DNA of 64,000 nt, taken from Treponema sp. (GTDB lineage: Bacteria; Spirochaetota; Spirochaetia; Treponematales; Treponemataceae). Under the pieces are notes generated by a model. The model was not told the DNA's origin. It made no database searches and worked only from the letters and a program-made list of their open reading frames with translations. Of the stretch, positions 17,651-27,079 are shown piece by piece (position 1 is the stretch's first letter; each line of letters opens with the position of its first letter). Location: positions 38,170 to 102,169 of the forward strand of contig JAFSJX010000020.1 of NCBI GenBank assembly GCA_017449285.1, given 5' to 3'. A program made the translations under genes and the position numbers.

Positions 17651-18159
17651 TCACAAGTAAGACAAAAAGGGCACAGGTAAAAGTGTCTCAGCAAAAACGA
17701 AAAATGAGTCCGCTTACGGAAAAGCGCGTCTGGTTCGCACGCTGAGAGGATTGGAACTTGGTCTCGCTTCGCTCGCCCTCTCAGAGTGCTCATTCAGCCG
17801 CTTACTTTTCCTACGCTGCCTCATTTTTCGCTTCGTGGCTCAATGCAATACCTCCACTCACCCCCTTTTTGTCTGCATGGCAAACGCTTTTGTATGCGCT
17901 CGCCATGTGTATCGGCTGGAGGAAGGGAGGAAATTCAGCAAAAAGGCTATAGTGAAAGCGGGGCAACAAGACCGCTTTGAGCGGGGCGAGCGTAAGCAAG
18001 TCCAATACCTATTACGCTCAACCGCGGGGCTTGCTTGACACGCTGCAACGGTAGCCTTTTTGCTGCACATCCATTTCATTTGTCCAGCCGATATTCAAGC
18101 ACGGTATCTATAATGCGTTTGCCCTGTAATAGTGTCTGGTTTACCGCAAGCGTAATCAG
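17651..18159. repeat. 509-base non-coding, repeat-rich interval
   Basis: No reading frame here has a credible start, SD and codon pattern. The sequence is built of GC-rich short motifs (GCTTCGCTCGCC, GAGCGTAAGC) and contains an inverted repeat CTGAGAGG 17742-17749 / CCTCTCAG 17777-17784. The same kind of GCGxAGCG motif occurs at 47094-47200. It separates the 3' end of metK from the promoter of the DUF1275/nth pair, which are on the same strand. Confidence 0.55.
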
Positions 18160-19338
18160 TTATTTCACAGCCTTTTTGAGGGCCTCTACTTTGTCCGTCT
18201 TTTCCCAGCTAAATTCAGGGCGACCAAAATGACCGTAAGAAGCCGTAGGGCGATAAATCGGGCGTTTTAAATCCAGCGTCTTGATGATGCCAGCGGGGGT
18301 GCAATCGAACACTTCTTTTACGGCTTCGCTGATTTTTACATCTGCGACTTTGCCCGTGCCAAAGGTGTCAATCATCACGGAAACAGGGAACGGAACGCCG
18401 ATTGCGTATGCCAACTGCACTTCACAGCGGTCTGCAAGACCGGCGGCCACAACATTCTTTGCGATGTAGCGTGCCATGTATGCGGCAGAACGGTCTACCT
18501 TGCTGGGGTCTTTGCCACTGAATGCGCCGCCTCCGTGACGACCCATGCCGCCGTAGGTGTCCACAATGATTTTGCGCCCAGTCAAGCCAGTGTCACCAAA
18601 AGGACCGCCGATAACGAAACGTCCAGTTGGGTTTATGTAGTATTTGGTGTTTTTGTCCAAAAGCCCGGTGGATTCAAGTTCCGGCTTGATGATTTCTTCA
18701 ATAACACCTTCTTTAATCGTCTCGTAACTTACTTCGGGGTCATGCTGATGGCTGATGACCACTGTGTCAATTCTGACAGGCTTGTGACCTTCGTATTCAA
18801 TTGTCACCTGGCTTTTTGCGTCCGGGCGAAGCCATGCGATTGTCTTGTTCTTGCGTAAGCGTGTGGCGCGGTGCAAAAGATTGTGAGCATACATAATCGG
18901 AGCGGGCATCAGTTCCGGGGTTTCGTTACAGGCGAAGCCGAACATCATGCCCTGGTCGCCTGCGCCTTGCAAACCTTTGAATTCCGCAAGACCACGACCC
19001 TCTACACCCTGATCAATGTCAGGGCTTTGGGCGTGAATCATGTTCAGAACCGCCATTGAATTGCAGTCCAAGCCGTAATCGCTGTTGGTATAGCCGATGT
19101 CTTTTGCCACATCACGGGCAACCTGCTGAAAATCCACATAAGTCTTTGTGGTCAGTTCGCCGCCAATCAGCACGAGTGCGGTAGAAGCAAACGTCTCGCA
19201 GGCAACGTGACTTTCCGGGTCTTTTTCAAGACACGCGTCCAGAATGGCATCAGAAATTTGGTCACACAATTTGTCGGGATGACCTTCGCCGACAGACTCA
19301 GAGGTAAAAAGATAGTGGTTGTTAGATAAGATAGACAT
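18160..19338 (-). CDS. metK: S-adenosylmethionine synthetase
   Basis: The 392 residues make SAM from methionine and ATP. The signatures are [20 protein letters not shown] at about 12-31, [12 protein letters not shown] and the phosphate loop [19 protein letters not shown]. The length is normal. A strong AGGAG SD lies six bases before ATG. The 5' leader has a consensus-quality promoter and folds like a SAM-II-class riboswitch that would cover this SD, so feedback by its own product is a reasonable inference. SAM also links it to mtnN elsewhere in the window. Confidence 0.97.
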   Translation of the reverse strand: MSILSNNHYLFTSESVGEGHPDKLCDQISDAILDACLEKDPESHVACETFASTALVLIGGELTTKTYVDFQQVARDVAKDIGYTNSDYGLDCNSMAVLNMIHAQSPDIDQGVEGRGLAEFKGLQGAGDQGMMFGFACNETPELMPAPIMYAHNLLHRATRLRKNKTIAWLRPDAKSQVTIEYEGHKPVRIDTVVISHQHDPEVSYETIKEGVIEEIIKPELESTGLLDKNTKYYINPTGRFVIGGPFGDTGLTGRKIIVDTYGGMGRHGGGAFSGKDPSKVDRSAAYMARYIAKNVVAAGLADRCEVQLAYAIGVPFPVSVMIDTFGTGKVADVKISEAVKEVFDCTPAGIIKTLDLKRPIYRPTASYGHFGRPEFSWEKTDKVEALKKAVK

Positions 19339-19340
19339 AA

Positions 19341-19413
19341 GCGTCTCCTATTTAGCAAGATTTGCTCCCTCATACAAAGAAGCACCCGTCTGCAATTTGG
19401 ATAAATCAACGGG
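19341..19413 (-). promoter_or_regulatory. candidate SAM-II-like riboswitch in the metK leader
   Basis: Minus strand. P1 pairs CCCGTT (19413-19408) with GACGGG (19390-19385). Its loop contains GATTTA, TCC and AATTGC, the loop features I associate with SAM-II RNAs. After an insertion the 3' strand reads GCAAATCTTGCTAAATAGGAG (19365-19345), where GCTAAA is the hallmark 3' motif. AATTGC (19397-19392) can pair with GCAAAT (19365-19360, one bulge) and TCC (19401-19399) with GGA (19348-19346), making an H-type pseudoknot that occludes the SD. The 19-base insertion between P1 and the pseudoknot strand (19384-19366) is longer than in examples I know. Family assignment is by eye. Confidence 0.65.
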
Positions 19414-19427
19414 AAATAATTAAAGAT

Positions 19428-19456
19428 ATTATACAACAAAACAAGAGATTTCTCAA
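19428..19456 (-). promoter_or_regulatory. metK promoter
   Basis: TTGAGA (19456-19451), 17-base spacer, TATAAT (19433-19428). The predicted transcription start near 19421 leaves a leader of about 80 bases, just containing the riboswitch-like element. Confidence 0.8.
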
Positions 19457-19509
19457 TGAATTTTTTTGATTTTCTAAACTAATTTGTTTTCCCTTGTCGC
19501 TTTTTTCGT

Positions 19510-19515
19510 TATACT
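19510..19515 (+). promoter_or_regulatory. -10 element of the UPF0210 gene
   Basis: TATACT lies immediately before an in-frame ATG at 19516, so transcription would begin inside that extension. This supports ATG 19534, which also has a GAGGTGG SD. The -35 is not clear. Confidence 0.5.
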
Positions 19516-19533
19516 ATGTGTGCGAGGTGGAAC

Positions 19534-20895
19534 ATGCTTTTTTCTCCTGTTGAAATTCAAGAAACCGTAAATATGTTTATGCGCCAAAAACTTGATGTAC
19601 GCGCAATTACGATGGGCATTTCTTTGCGGGATTGTGCCTGTGCGGACGGAAAGGAAAGTCGGCAACGGATGTACGACAAGATTATGCGCTATGCGGGTAA
19701 ACTCGTTACTACGGGGCAAGACATTGAAAAAGAATTCGGTGTGCCAATTATCAACAAACGAATTTCCGTTACGCCGATTAGCCTTGTTGCGGAAGCGAGC
19801 GGAGAACAGGATTTTACCGACTGGGCAATAACACTGGACAAGATTGCCAAGGAACTGAACGTAGACTTTGTGGGCGGATTTAGTGCGCTCGTACAAAAAG
19901 GCATTACTCCCGGAGACCAAATTCTTCTGAACTCAATTCCACACGCTATGGCAGTGACTGACCGCGTATGTTCTTCTATAAATGTCGGGTCCACAAAAAG
20001 CGGAATCAATATGAACGCCGTAAAACTGATGGGCGACATTCTCAAAAAGACAGCGGAAGCCACCAAGGAAAAAGACAGCCTTGGTTGCGCAAAAGTCGTT
20101 GTGTTCTGTAATGCGCCAGAAGACAATCCGTTTATGGCGGGTGCATTCCACGGTGTTGGAGAGGCGGATGCGGTTATCAATGTGGGCGTTTCTGGCCCCG
20201 GCGTAATTCTTGCTGCCGCCCGCGAATACAAAGACCAGCCGATTGATGTGCTTGCCGATGGCATTAAAAAGATGGCGTTTAAGATTACGCGCATGGGGCA
20301 GTTAGTGGGGACGGAAGCGGCAAAACGGCTGGGAGTTCAGTTCGGTATTCTGGATTTGTCGCTTGCGCCTACGCCCGCAGTGGGAGACAGCGTTGCGCGT
20401 ATTTTGGAAGAATGTGGCATTGAGGGAGCGGGCGCACCGGGAACGACGGCCGCTCTTGCCATGCTGACTGATATGGTCAAAAAAGGCGGCGTGATGGCAA
20501 GTACCAGCGTAGGCGGTTTGAGCGGCGCATTTATTCCTGTGAGCGAAGATGAGGGAATGATTAACGCGGTCAAGCAAGGCTCAATCAATCTGGAAAAACT
20601 GGAAGCGATGACCTGCGTGTGTTCCGTGGGATTGGATATGATTGCAATTCCCGGAGACACTCCCGCCACCACAATCAGCGGCATCATCGCGGACGAAATG
20701 GCAATCGGTATGGTAAACAACAAGACTACCGCCGTCCGTCTTATTCCCGCGCTGGGCAAAAAAGCCGGTGACTGGGTTGAATTTGGCGGCTTACTCGGTG
20801 GTATGCCTGTGATGAGCGTAAGCAAATTCGGCTGTGCGGATTTTATCAACCGAGGGGGAAGAATTCCTGCGCCGATTCATTCGTTTAGAAACTAA
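19534..20895 (+). CDS. UPF0210 / DUF711 (PFL) family protein
   Basis: The 453 residues match UPF0210 in length and sequence. The N-terminus reads [29 protein letters not shown], and conserved stretches include [54 protein letters not shown] and [19 protein letters not shown]. The family is a compact cytosolic fold of unknown function, often next to an ACT-domain protein (UPF0237), which is missing here. GAGGTGG is placed a few bases upstream of ATG 19534; the ATG at 19516 overlaps the -10. Confidence 0.93.
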   Translation: MLFSPVEIQETVNMFMRQKLDVRAITMGISLRDCACADGKESRQRMYDKIMRYAGKLVTTGQDIEKEFGVPIINKRISVTPISLVAEASGEQDFTDWAITLDKIAKELNVDFVGGFSALVQKGITPGDQILLNSIPHAMAVTDRVCSSINVGSTKSGINMNAVKLMGDILKKTAEATKEKDSLGCAKVVVFCNAPEDNPFMAGAFHGVGEADAVINVGVSGPGVILAAAREYKDQPIDVLADGIKKMAFKITRMGQLVGTEAAKRLGVQFGILDLSLAPTPAVGDSVARILEECGIEGAGAPGTTAALAMLTDMVKKGGVMASTSVGGLSGAFIPVSEDEGMINAVKQGSINLEKLEAMTCVCSVGLDMIAIPGDTPATTISGIIADEMAIGMVNNKTTAVRLIPALGKKAGDWVEFGGLLGGMPVMSVSKFGCADFINRGGRIPAPIHSFRN

Positions 20896-20963
20896 TTGGT
20901 GGGGCAATACGTCATACAAAAAAAGAATATCTTGCAAACCATCGCAAACTCTATTTTTTTCGC

Positions 20964-20992
20964 TTGACGATTCTCCTGTCTACGTTTACAAT
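20964..20992 (+). promoter_or_regulatory. promoter of the 75-residue membrane protein
   Basis: TTGACG (20964-20969), exact 17-base spacer and TACAAT (20987-20992), about 30 bases before an SD-led ATG. Confidence 0.75.
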
Positions 20993-21024
20993 AATAATAC
21001 ACGGTTAGTTTTGAGGAGATTTTT

Positions 21025-21252
21025 ATGGCAGATATAGCACAGATGACATCTATCGAAAAAGCGGCGGCTCGCGATGCAAAAGCAGCGGCACGTCAAGCAG
21101 CATTTGACAGACTTCCTGTTTTTATCCAGCTTTTGATTGGACTGGCAATTCTTGTAGGAATTGCAGTTGTCGGTTTTGTGATTCTTTGGGTAATTGACTT
21201 CGCTTTCCTTGACCTTGATCCTCTCGGAAGATTGTTTGGTCTGATTAAATAA
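21025..21252 (+). CDS. small single-pass membrane protein (75 aa)
   Basis: An Ala/Lys-rich amphipathic N-terminus (KAAARDAKAAARQAAFDRL) precedes one strong transmembrane helix at about 32-57 and a short tail ending GRLFGLIK. It has its own consensus-type promoter and a GAGGAG SD eight bases from ATG, so it is a genuine, well-expressed gene. I do not recognise it. It abuts the convergent ABC ATPase gene. Confidence 0.75.
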   Translation: MADIAQMTSIEKAAARDAKAAARQAAFDRLPVFIQLLIGLAILVGIAVVGFVILWVIDFAFLDLDPLGRLFGLIK

Positions 21253-22851
21253 TCAGTTCGTCAGAATTTGATACATCGGAACTTCGTTCGGGCGGAGTTC
21301 CAAAATATGTTTTTCACACGGCAACGCTTCACCAGGGTCATGGGTAACATGGAGAAGTGTTGTTGTTTTTGTTTCCGCAATTGACTCCAGCAAATCCAAA
21401 ATCTTCTGACGATAATTCTCATCAAGTCCGTGACACGGTTCGTCCAAAATCAACACTTTTGGCTGCTTAACAGCCGCCCGAATAATCAGTATCGCCCGCT
21501 GCTCACCATAACTAAGCGAACTGAACGATTCATTCTCACGTCCAGAAAAACCTGCAAGCGAAAGCCATTTTTTTGCGGCGGCAATCTCAATATCCGTGGG
21601 CGGCTGGTACAACCCGATTGAATCATGGAAACCTGACACAATCACGCGCAATAAATCCGTTCCGCCCACCATACGGTATTCCACGTGCAGACGATAACTG
21701 ACAATGCCAAGGTTCTGCTTGATGTCCCAGATTGTCTCACCCGTACCCCGCTTATGCCCGAACAGCCACACATCGTTTGCATACACCTGCTTGTTGTCGC
21801 CTGTAATCAGTTCCAGAAGCGTGGTCTTTCCACTGCCGTTTGGTCCACGAATCAACCAGTGCTGATTGGGCAGAACAGACCAGTTCAAATCGCGCAGAAC
21901 CAATCGGCCATCCCACCCCACATTCACATGATTTAATTGAATTAATGTCTGCTCTTTTATAACTCTATCTGCATAATCATCAGATATAAGTAATGCGGCA
22001 TCTTCCGTAATCTGATTGAACGCATCCGCCAGCGCAGATTTCTCCTCCGACCGATGCTTCTGCTTTTCATTTTCGCGCTCAGAAAGAAGTTTTTCGTAGT
22101 CTGCCCTAATGCCACAGAATGAAACGGCATTGTTTGCAAATTCCAGCACATGAGTTATCGTCTCGGGAATTTCCGTGTATCGTTCCATCGCAAGAATGAT
22201 GCGTGTTGTATCATCGTCCGCACCCGCACGCAATTGCCGCCCCACAATCGTCTGAAAAAATTCCCGCAGAATCTGACGGCTCTGCACATCAAGCCCCGCA
22301 AATGGGTCGCTCAAAATGAGCAGTTTCTTTTTGGAAAGAAGCGCACGGCACAACAGCGTCCGCCGAATTTCGCCCGTAGACATATATTTTAGTCCGCGCT
22401 CCAAAATGCCTTCTACACCGCACAGTTTGACTTCGGGCATCGTTTCCAAACGGCTCGCAATAGGCGGTAACGGAAGATTACGATGTTTTGCGTCTGGGCC
22501 TCCCAGCACTTCGGCAATAAATCTTCGCCCCGTGCGCCCTTCATCAAGGCGGTTCATGTAATCTGTTTCGTCTAAATCCCGCTCTTCCTCAATCAATGCC
22601 GCCGCCCGCTCCAGCGACACAATTTCCGTTGAGCCTGCAAACACCGAACAAAACTGCCTATCACTCGAAATAGCGTTCGCTACAAAATCTTTTTCGCCCG
22701 CAAGCGCACGCAAAAACATATCTTTTCCGCTGTTGTTTGCGCCAATAACAAGCCACGCTTCGCCCGCATTCATCTGCCATGAAATTTCGGGAATATATGT
22801 GCGCCGCAAATCCTGCACGCGACAATGTTTGATTGAAATGAAAGCAGACAT
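21253..22851 (-). CDS. ModF-like protein with two fused ABC ATPase domains
   Basis: 532 residues. Domain 1 has a Walker A-like GANNSGKD, signature MSTGEIRRTLLCRALL and Walker B LLILSDPFAGLD. Domain 2 has GPNGSGKTT, LSYGEQRAILIIRAAV and VLILDEPCHGLD. The final Walker A residue in domain 1 is Asp instead of Thr/Ser, and its Walker B carries Asp at the usual Glu. No membrane component is encoded nearby, and the arrangement resembles ModF/PhrA and other soluble double-ABC proteins, whose role is uncertain. The SD GGAG lies nine bases before ATG. Confidence 0.85.
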   Translation of the reverse strand: MSAFISIKHCRVQDLRRTYIPEISWQMNAGEAWLVIGANNSGKDMFLRALAGEKDFVANAISSDRQFCSVFAGSTEIVSLERAAALIEEERDLDETDYMNRLDEGRTGRRFIAEVLGGPDAKHRNLPLPPIASRLETMPEVKLCGVEGILERGLKYMSTGEIRRTLLCRALLSKKKLLILSDPFAGLDVQSRQILREFFQTIVGRQLRAGADDDTTRIILAMERYTEIPETITHVLEFANNAVSFCGIRADYEKLLSERENEKQKHRSEEKSALADAFNQITEDAALLISDDYADRVIKEQTLIQLNHVNVGWDGRLVLRDLNWSVLPNQHWLIRGPNGSGKTTLLELITGDNKQVYANDVWLFGHKRGTGETIWDIKQNLGIVSYRLHVEYRMVGGTDLLRVIVSGFHDSIGLYQPPTDIEIAAAKKWLSLAGFSGRENESFSSLSYGEQRAILIIRAAVKQPKVLILDEPCHGLDENYRQKILDLLESIAETKTTTLLHVTHDPGEALPCEKHILELRPNEVPMYQILTN

Positions 22852-22918
22852 CGCTATACTCCAATGACTTTCGTTTTATTTTTTATAATATGTACGCCCT
22901 GCTCATGTTTTAGCGCAC

Positions 22919-22945
22919 AAAAAAAGACGGAAACAATGTTCCGCC
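22919..22945 (-). terminator. intrinsic terminator after flgM
   Basis: On the minus strand GGCGGAA, a six-base loop and TTCCGTC form a seven-pair stem (one G-U) followed by seven T. It is placed about 50 bases after the flgM stop and ends the slyX-rluA-rsmI-flgM operon. Confidence 0.85.
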
Positions 22946-22993
22946 TTTATCCATCGACCTAAGAATACATTGTCGCCAAGCGGCAACAAATCC

Positions 22994-23284
22994 CTACAGT
23001 CCGTAACTTGCCATAATGCGTTCCGCTGTCGCATTGATAACCGCAGGGCTAAGGAAGTTAGGATCCTTAATCTTTTCTTTGAGTGCGGCCACTAAGTCAG
23101 CACGGACATCAGGAGTTTCAGCGGCAACCTGGTTCATATAGTAAACCTTTGCTGCTTCCTTTGCTTCGTCAGAAACACTGATAGAGTCGGGAGCAGATTT
23201 GTGGGCTGCTACGCTTCCTGTGCGTTTTGTATTCTGTACGTTGTTAAGGGGCTGTACGCCACCAAGTTTGTTTACGCTCATCAT
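22994..23284 (-). CDS. flgM: anti-sigma-28 factor FlgM
   Basis: The 96 residues match FlgM: an N-terminal disordered part with VNKLGGVQPLNNVQNTKR, the SISVSDEAKEA helix, and the C-terminal sigma-28 binding region RADLVAALKEKIKDPNF, with AERIMASYGL at the end. FlgM holds FliA until the hook is complete and is then exported. Two adjacent ATG codons are possible. A GAGG-containing SD is a little far. It is the last gene of an operon with rsmI, with 20 bases between, an unusual place for a flagellar regulator. Confidence 0.85.
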   Translation of the reverse strand: MMSVNKLGGVQPLNNVQNTKRTGSVAAHKSAPDSISVSDEAKEAAKVYYMNQVAAETPDVRADLVAALKEKIKDPNFLSPAVINATAERIMASYGL

Positions 23285-23304
23285 AAATAACCTGCCTCTA
23301 CAGT

Positions 23305-24012
23305 TTAATTATCGGCACTTTCCTCAGAAAGTTTAACGTTTTTGTTACCGAAAATGAAAATCGCGAATTCTCCAAGGATTTTATCCCGTGCATTGAATTC
23401 ATCGCGCATTTCACTTGCGGTACCTTCGATAATTTCTTCGTGCAGTTTGGTCAATTCCCGACCAATAACTACCCGACGCTCACTATCAATATCGGCCAAA
23501 TCCGATAAAAGTTTAGCAATTCTGAACGGAGATTCGTATAAAATTATCGCATCTCCTGTTGCCAGCAGTTCCCGCAAACGAGAACGCCTACGACCCGGCT
23601 TTGGCGAAAGAAATCCCTCAAAAACAAGCGTCTTTCCGCCCGCCCCCGCCACGCTCACGAGCGTTGCAAAAGCACTTGCCCCCGGAATGGGAACTACGGT
23701 GTGTCCTGCCCTTCGTGCAAGTCCTGCTAGAACTGCCCCTGGGTCGCTGATTCCAGGAGTTCCTGCGTCACTTGCATACGCTACAGTTTGACCTTCGTCA
23801 AGCATTTTGATAATCTTCGCACTCGCGGCCTCCTCATTCTGCGAACGGCATGAAACCAATGGCTTACGAATTTCAAAATGCGTCAGAAGCTGCAACGTGT
23901 GCCGGGTATCTTCCGCCGCAATCACATCGACCGATTTAAAGGTCTCCAGCGCACGGAAAGTAATGTCGCCCAAATTTCCAATCGGCGTTCCGACAATGTA
24001 CAGTGTAGACAC
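23305..24012 (-). CDS. rsmI: 16S rRNA (cytidine-1402) 2'-O-methyltransferase
   Basis: 235 residues with the RsmI signatures VGTPIGNLGDITFRALETF, VIAAEDTRHTLQLL and ASDAGTPGISDPGAVL, a tetrapyrrole-methylase fold. It methylates the ribose of C1402 in the decoding centre. The start is GTG. TATAAT lies six bases before it on the minus strand (24024-24019), with no SD, giving a leaderless prediction with a GTG start. It lies in the operon upstream of flgM. Confidence 0.95.
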   Translation of the reverse strand: MSTLYIVGTPIGNLGDITFRALETFKSVDVIAAEDTRHTLQLLTHFEIRKPLVSCRSQNEEAASAKIIKMLDEGQTVAYASDAGTPGISDPGAVLAGLARRAGHTVVPIPGASAFATLVSVAGAGGKTLVFEGFLSPKPGRRRSRLRELLATGDAIILYESPFRIAKLLSDLADIDSERRVVIGRELTKLHEEIIEGTASEMRDEFNARDKILGEFAIFIFGNKNVKLSEESADN

Positions 24013-24063
24013 ATATTTATTATATAAGGAAAAAAGACTGATTGCAAGGGAAAAGTAGCTGAC

Positions 24064-24921
24064 TTAGCGCATTTTTCCTTGCTCAATAAAATTCATGTGC
24101 GCTTTGTCCTTGCGGGTCAGACGTTTTTTACCCAGTTTGATTTCATTTGCCAGATGTTGTGTTTTGTGTGGCTGCCGATTTTTGTTTTCTGTGCGATTCT
24201 TTTCAGTTTTTGTTTCGCGTAATTTTTTCCGTGCTGACATCACAAATTGTTCCCATTCGGCTGGCTCCGGCATTTCAAAATGCATCGGCTCGCTAGTAAA
24301 AGGATGCGTAAAATCCAGCGAACGCGCATGCAAAGCAAGCCGCCCAAACGGATTTGTTTTTGCCCGATAATGCGTATCCCCCGCCAGCGGATAGCCTTTG
24401 TTCGCCAGATGCGCGCGAATTTGGTTCTTTTTGCCCGTATCCAGCGAAAGTTCAAACAGCGTATGCGTTTCTCCCCGTGTGATAATTTTGTAATGTGTTC
24501 GGGCAGGAACGGTCTCCACCTGTTCATCTTCGCGAGGCACATAGCCGATGTTGTAGGCATTGAACGCAAGCGCATCATCAATTATTCCAGTTTCCGCAAG
24601 CACGTTCCGTTTGTCCCGCGGATTTTCTGCCACAGCACGATACAACCGCTCCGTTACCATTGTATGCCACGAATCCATAATCTTCTGCTGGGATAATTCG
24701 CCGAGCGCAAACATCATTACGCCGCTTGTATCCCGGTCAAGTCGGTGGACGGCAAACGGTCGATGCTTCGCGCTGAACGAGCCGTTTTTACGCATAAGGT
24801 CTTCCAAAATCTGTTGTGCCGTCCGTGCGCGGTTTCCCTCAAAAGACACGGAAAGCAAACCGCTCGGCTTATTCACCACCACGAGATAGTCATCTTGGTA
24901 CAAAATTTCTAGTTTGAGCAT
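24064..24921 (-). CDS. RluA-family pseudouridine synthase
   Basis: The 285 residues carry the RluA catalytic block AVHRLDRDTSGVMMFAL (Asp in HRLDRDTSG), KPSGLLSVSFEG and the C-terminal LDTGKKNQIRAHLANKGYPLAGD. The substrate uridine is not predictable. ATG 24921 (MLKLEILYQ) follows GAGGACACC; the frame opens to 25047 over the slyX gene and that extension is rejected. The C-terminus has a lysine/arginine-rich tail (EIKLGKKRLTRKDKAHM). Confidence 0.93.
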   Translation of the reverse strand: MLKLEILYQDDYLVVVNKPSGLLSVSFEGNRARTAQQILEDLMRKNGSFSAKHRPFAVHRLDRDTSGVMMFALGELSQQKIMDSWHTMVTERLYRAVAENPRDKRNVLAETGIIDDALAFNAYNIGYVPREDEQVETVPARTHYKIITRGETHTLFELSLDTGKKNQIRAHLANKGYPLAGDTHYRAKTNPFGRLALHARSLDFTHPFTSEPMHFEMPEPAEWEQFVMSARKKLRETKTEKNRTENKNRQPHKTQHLANEIKLGKKRLTRKDKAHMNFIEQGKMR

Positions 24922-24931
24922 GGTGTCCTCA

Positions 24932-25132
24932 TCAATAGTGTGGCGGACGACGGCTGGGAATATCCATATTTTCTGCCAGTTCTTCGTAACGACCCGCAAG
25001 AATTTTATTCTCTTCGCGCAAGACTTCAATCTGCTTGGCATTGGCAACGGCTTCTTTTTGCAGCGTGGCGATAAAGTCTTCCATGTAGGCGATTTTTGTT
25101 TCCAGCGCGATAAATCGTTCTTCAGTGTTCAT
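24932..25132 (-). CDS. slyX: SlyX-family protein
   Basis: A 66-residue coiled-coil protein that ends in the family's proline/histidine tail, SRRPPHY. The heptad stretch LETKIAYMEDFIATLQKEAV covers most of it. Function is unclear in all bacteria. TATACT (25144-25139, minus) is six bases before ATG, without SD, giving a leaderless prediction. It heads the slyX-rluA-rsmI-flgM operon and diverges from coaBC. Confidence 0.9.
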   Translation of the reverse strand: MNTEERFIALETKIAYMEDFIATLQKEAVANAKQIEVLREENKILAGRYEELAENMDIPSRRPPHY

Positions 25133-25165
25133 GCAGACAGTATAGCGGAATTCGCCATAAAATGA

Positions 25166-25171
25166 TATACT
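25166..25171 (+). promoter_or_regulatory. extended -10 of coaBC
   Basis: TGATATACT on the plus strand, with an AGAGG SD just downstream. The -35 is not recognisable, consistent with an extended -10. It lies about 20 bases from the slyX -10, divergent. Confidence 0.6.
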
Positions 25172-25188
25172 GTTTCAGAGGTCTGGTT

Positions 25189-26394
25189 ATGTTAAAGGAT
25201 AAAACGATTCTGCTTGGTGTGAGCGGAAGTATCGCCGCGTATAAAAGTGCGTCCTTGGCGAGCAAACTGGTTCAAGCGGGCGCAGATGTGCATGTACTGA
25301 TGACACAGAATGCCACAAACTTCATCAATCCTATTACTTTTGAGACGCTAACAGGGAAAAAGTGTCTTATAGATACCTTTGACCGCAATTTTAATTACAG
25401 CGTGGAGCATGTTGCGCTGGCGAAGAAGGCGGATGTGTTTGTGCTTGCGCCCGCTACGGCGAACGTGATTGCAAAAATTGCCCACGGTCTTGCGGATGAT
25501 ATGCTGACCACCACATTCCTTGCATGCCGATGTCCAAAACTGATTTCTCCGGCAATGAATACGGCGATGTTTGAGAATGCAATTACACAGGAAAATCTGA
25601 ATATCTGCCAGAAATTTGATATGACAATTATCGAACCTGCGAGCGGTTATCTTGCGTGTGGAGATACTGGCAGCGGAAAAATGCCCGAACCTGAAACCTT
25701 GTTCGATTGGATTGAATACACCATTGGCTATAAAAAAGATTTGGTCGGAAAGAATGTGTTGATAACCGCAGGTCCTACTCAGGAACCCCTTGACCCAGTG
25801 CGCTATCTGACCAATCATTCTACGGGGAAAATGGGATATGCCATTGCAAAAGTTAGCGCCGCACGGGGAGCCACCGTAACGCTTATCTCTGGTCAGACGA
25901 ATTTGGCAACTCCTCTTGGCGTAAAGCGCATAAACGTGGTGACTGCAAAAGATATGTTTGACGAGGTAGCAAAAGCATACAAAAATCAAGACATTGTTAT
26001 TAAAGCGGCGGCTGTAGCGGATTATCGTCCGATTGGTTACAGCGATGAAAAACTGAAGAAAAAAGACAACGACCTGCACATTGATTTGGAACGCACAGAC
26101 GACATTCTTGCGTGGCTTGGCGAACATAAAATTCTGAATCAGTTTTTGTGCGGATTCAGCATGGAAACACAAGATATGTTGGAAAATAGCCGCGCCAAGC
26201 TCAAAAAGAAAAATCTTGATATGATTGTCGCAAACAACTTAAAAACAGAAGGCGCAGGATTCGGAACAGACACCAATGTGGTCACGCTGATTACCGACAC
26301 TGCCGAAAAGCCTCTGCCCCTGCAAAGCAAAGAATCGGTGGCAAACGCGCTGCTGGATGCAATTATCGCGTCGATTCCAAGCAAGACCCGCTGA
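25189..26394 (+). CDS. coaBC: phosphopantothenoylcysteine decarboxylase / phosphopantothenate-cysteine ligase
   Basis: The 401 residues make 4'-phosphopantetheine from phosphopantothenate and cysteine. The N-terminal flavin-dependent CoaC part has LGVSGSIAAYKSASLASKL, the CoaC Asn in ISPAMNTAMFEN and the active-site cysteine motif GYLACGDTGSGKMPE. The C-terminal CoaB part has GKNVLITAGPTQEPLDPVRYLTN and KAAAVADYRP. ATG 25189 follows AGAGG; the longer frame starting at 25162 overlaps the -10 and is not used. Confidence 0.96.
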   Translation: MLKDKTILLGVSGSIAAYKSASLASKLVQAGADVHVLMTQNATNFINPITFETLTGKKCLIDTFDRNFNYSVEHVALAKKADVFVLAPATANVIAKIAHGLADDMLTTTFLACRCPKLISPAMNTAMFENAITQENLNICQKFDMTIIEPASGYLACGDTGSGKMPEPETLFDWIEYTIGYKKDLVGKNVLITAGPTQEPLDPVRYLTNHSTGKMGYAIAKVSAARGATVTLISGQTNLATPLGVKRINVVTAKDMFDEVAKAYKNQDIVIKAAAVADYRPIGYSDEKLKKKDNDLHIDLERTDDILAWLGEHKILNQFLCGFSMETQDMLENSRAKLKKKNLDMIVANNLKTEGAGFGTDTNVVTLITDTAEKPLPLQSKESVANALLDAIIASIPSKTR

Positions 26395-27075
26395 TTACCA
26401 GTTGACCGTCCACGATTTTTCGGCAGTCAACGAAAGGATTTCTCCAAGCGTGACTTTTGCCGTGGTGCGTTTTTTCCCGTCAGGAGAAATTAACGTCATA
26501 GAAAACGAGCCGCCAGTAATTTCATCGGCAAATGTCTGTCCGTACACCGAAGCGAGCAATTCGTTGTATTCGGCGGGAGTCATTTTTTCATCACTCAACG
26601 CAGGAATCATCATCAGGTCAAAATAAGCCTGAGACTCTTCATCAAGCATGGCATACAAAGCCTGAAACTGAATCGACCCGAGCGTAAGCGTAAGTGACTT
26701 TTTTGTACGGCTCAGTATTCCTGTTTTTGCCAACGTAATCTCTGAAATTGAGCGTGCTGAGCCTGAGGCGAATAACGTAGTCGCATCTTTTGAATTCGCA
26801 GAAACCTGTTGCAATCCCGTTGCTTTTAACATCGCAGAAATATCATTGGCATTGAAAAGCGGGGCAGTATCATTTGCTTCGCCAGAAACTGCGCCAACAA
26901 TTGACTTTAAAGTCTGCTCAGTTGATTTGGAGAATCCTGTGCTAAAAGAAATCGTTGCGCCATCAACTCCCGTTGCCTGAACGGTCAGGTCAGGAGAACA
27001 CGCACAGAACGCAAGAAGACTGAGAAATATACCTGTTATCGTGCCGTATTTTTTGCACCAATTACACAAGTTCAT
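26395..27075 (-). CDS. small lipoprotein of unknown function
   Basis: About 226 residues. The N-terminus is a lipoprotein signal (ITGIFLSLLAFCACSPDL), with Cys in a relaxed lipobox LAFCAC as is common in spirochaetes. The mature part is a mixed alpha/beta protein with Ser/Thr-rich segments, not recognised. ATG 27075 is chosen; the frame to 27096 starts with TTG and overlaps the upstream gene. The preceding gene's stop (27080-27082) is only a few bases away, so reinitiation coupling is likely. Confidence 0.7.
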   Translation of the reverse strand: MNLCNWCKKYGTITGIFLSLLAFCACSPDLTVQATGVDGATISFSTGFSKSTEQTLKSIVGAVSGEANDTAPLFNANDISAMLKATGLQQVSANSKDATTLFASGSARSISEITLAKTGILSRTKKSLTLTLGSIQFQALYAMLDEESQAYFDLMMIPALSDEKMTPAEYNELLASVYGQTFADEITGGSFSMTLISPDGKKRTTAKVTLGEILSLTAEKSWTVNW

Positions 27076-27079
27076 ACTT

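Noticed and set aside
17651..18159. Possible tRNA or short genes in the 509-base gap
   Set aside because: No cloverleaf, TTCGA-type T-loop or coding frame; the inverted repeat found does not make a tRNA.
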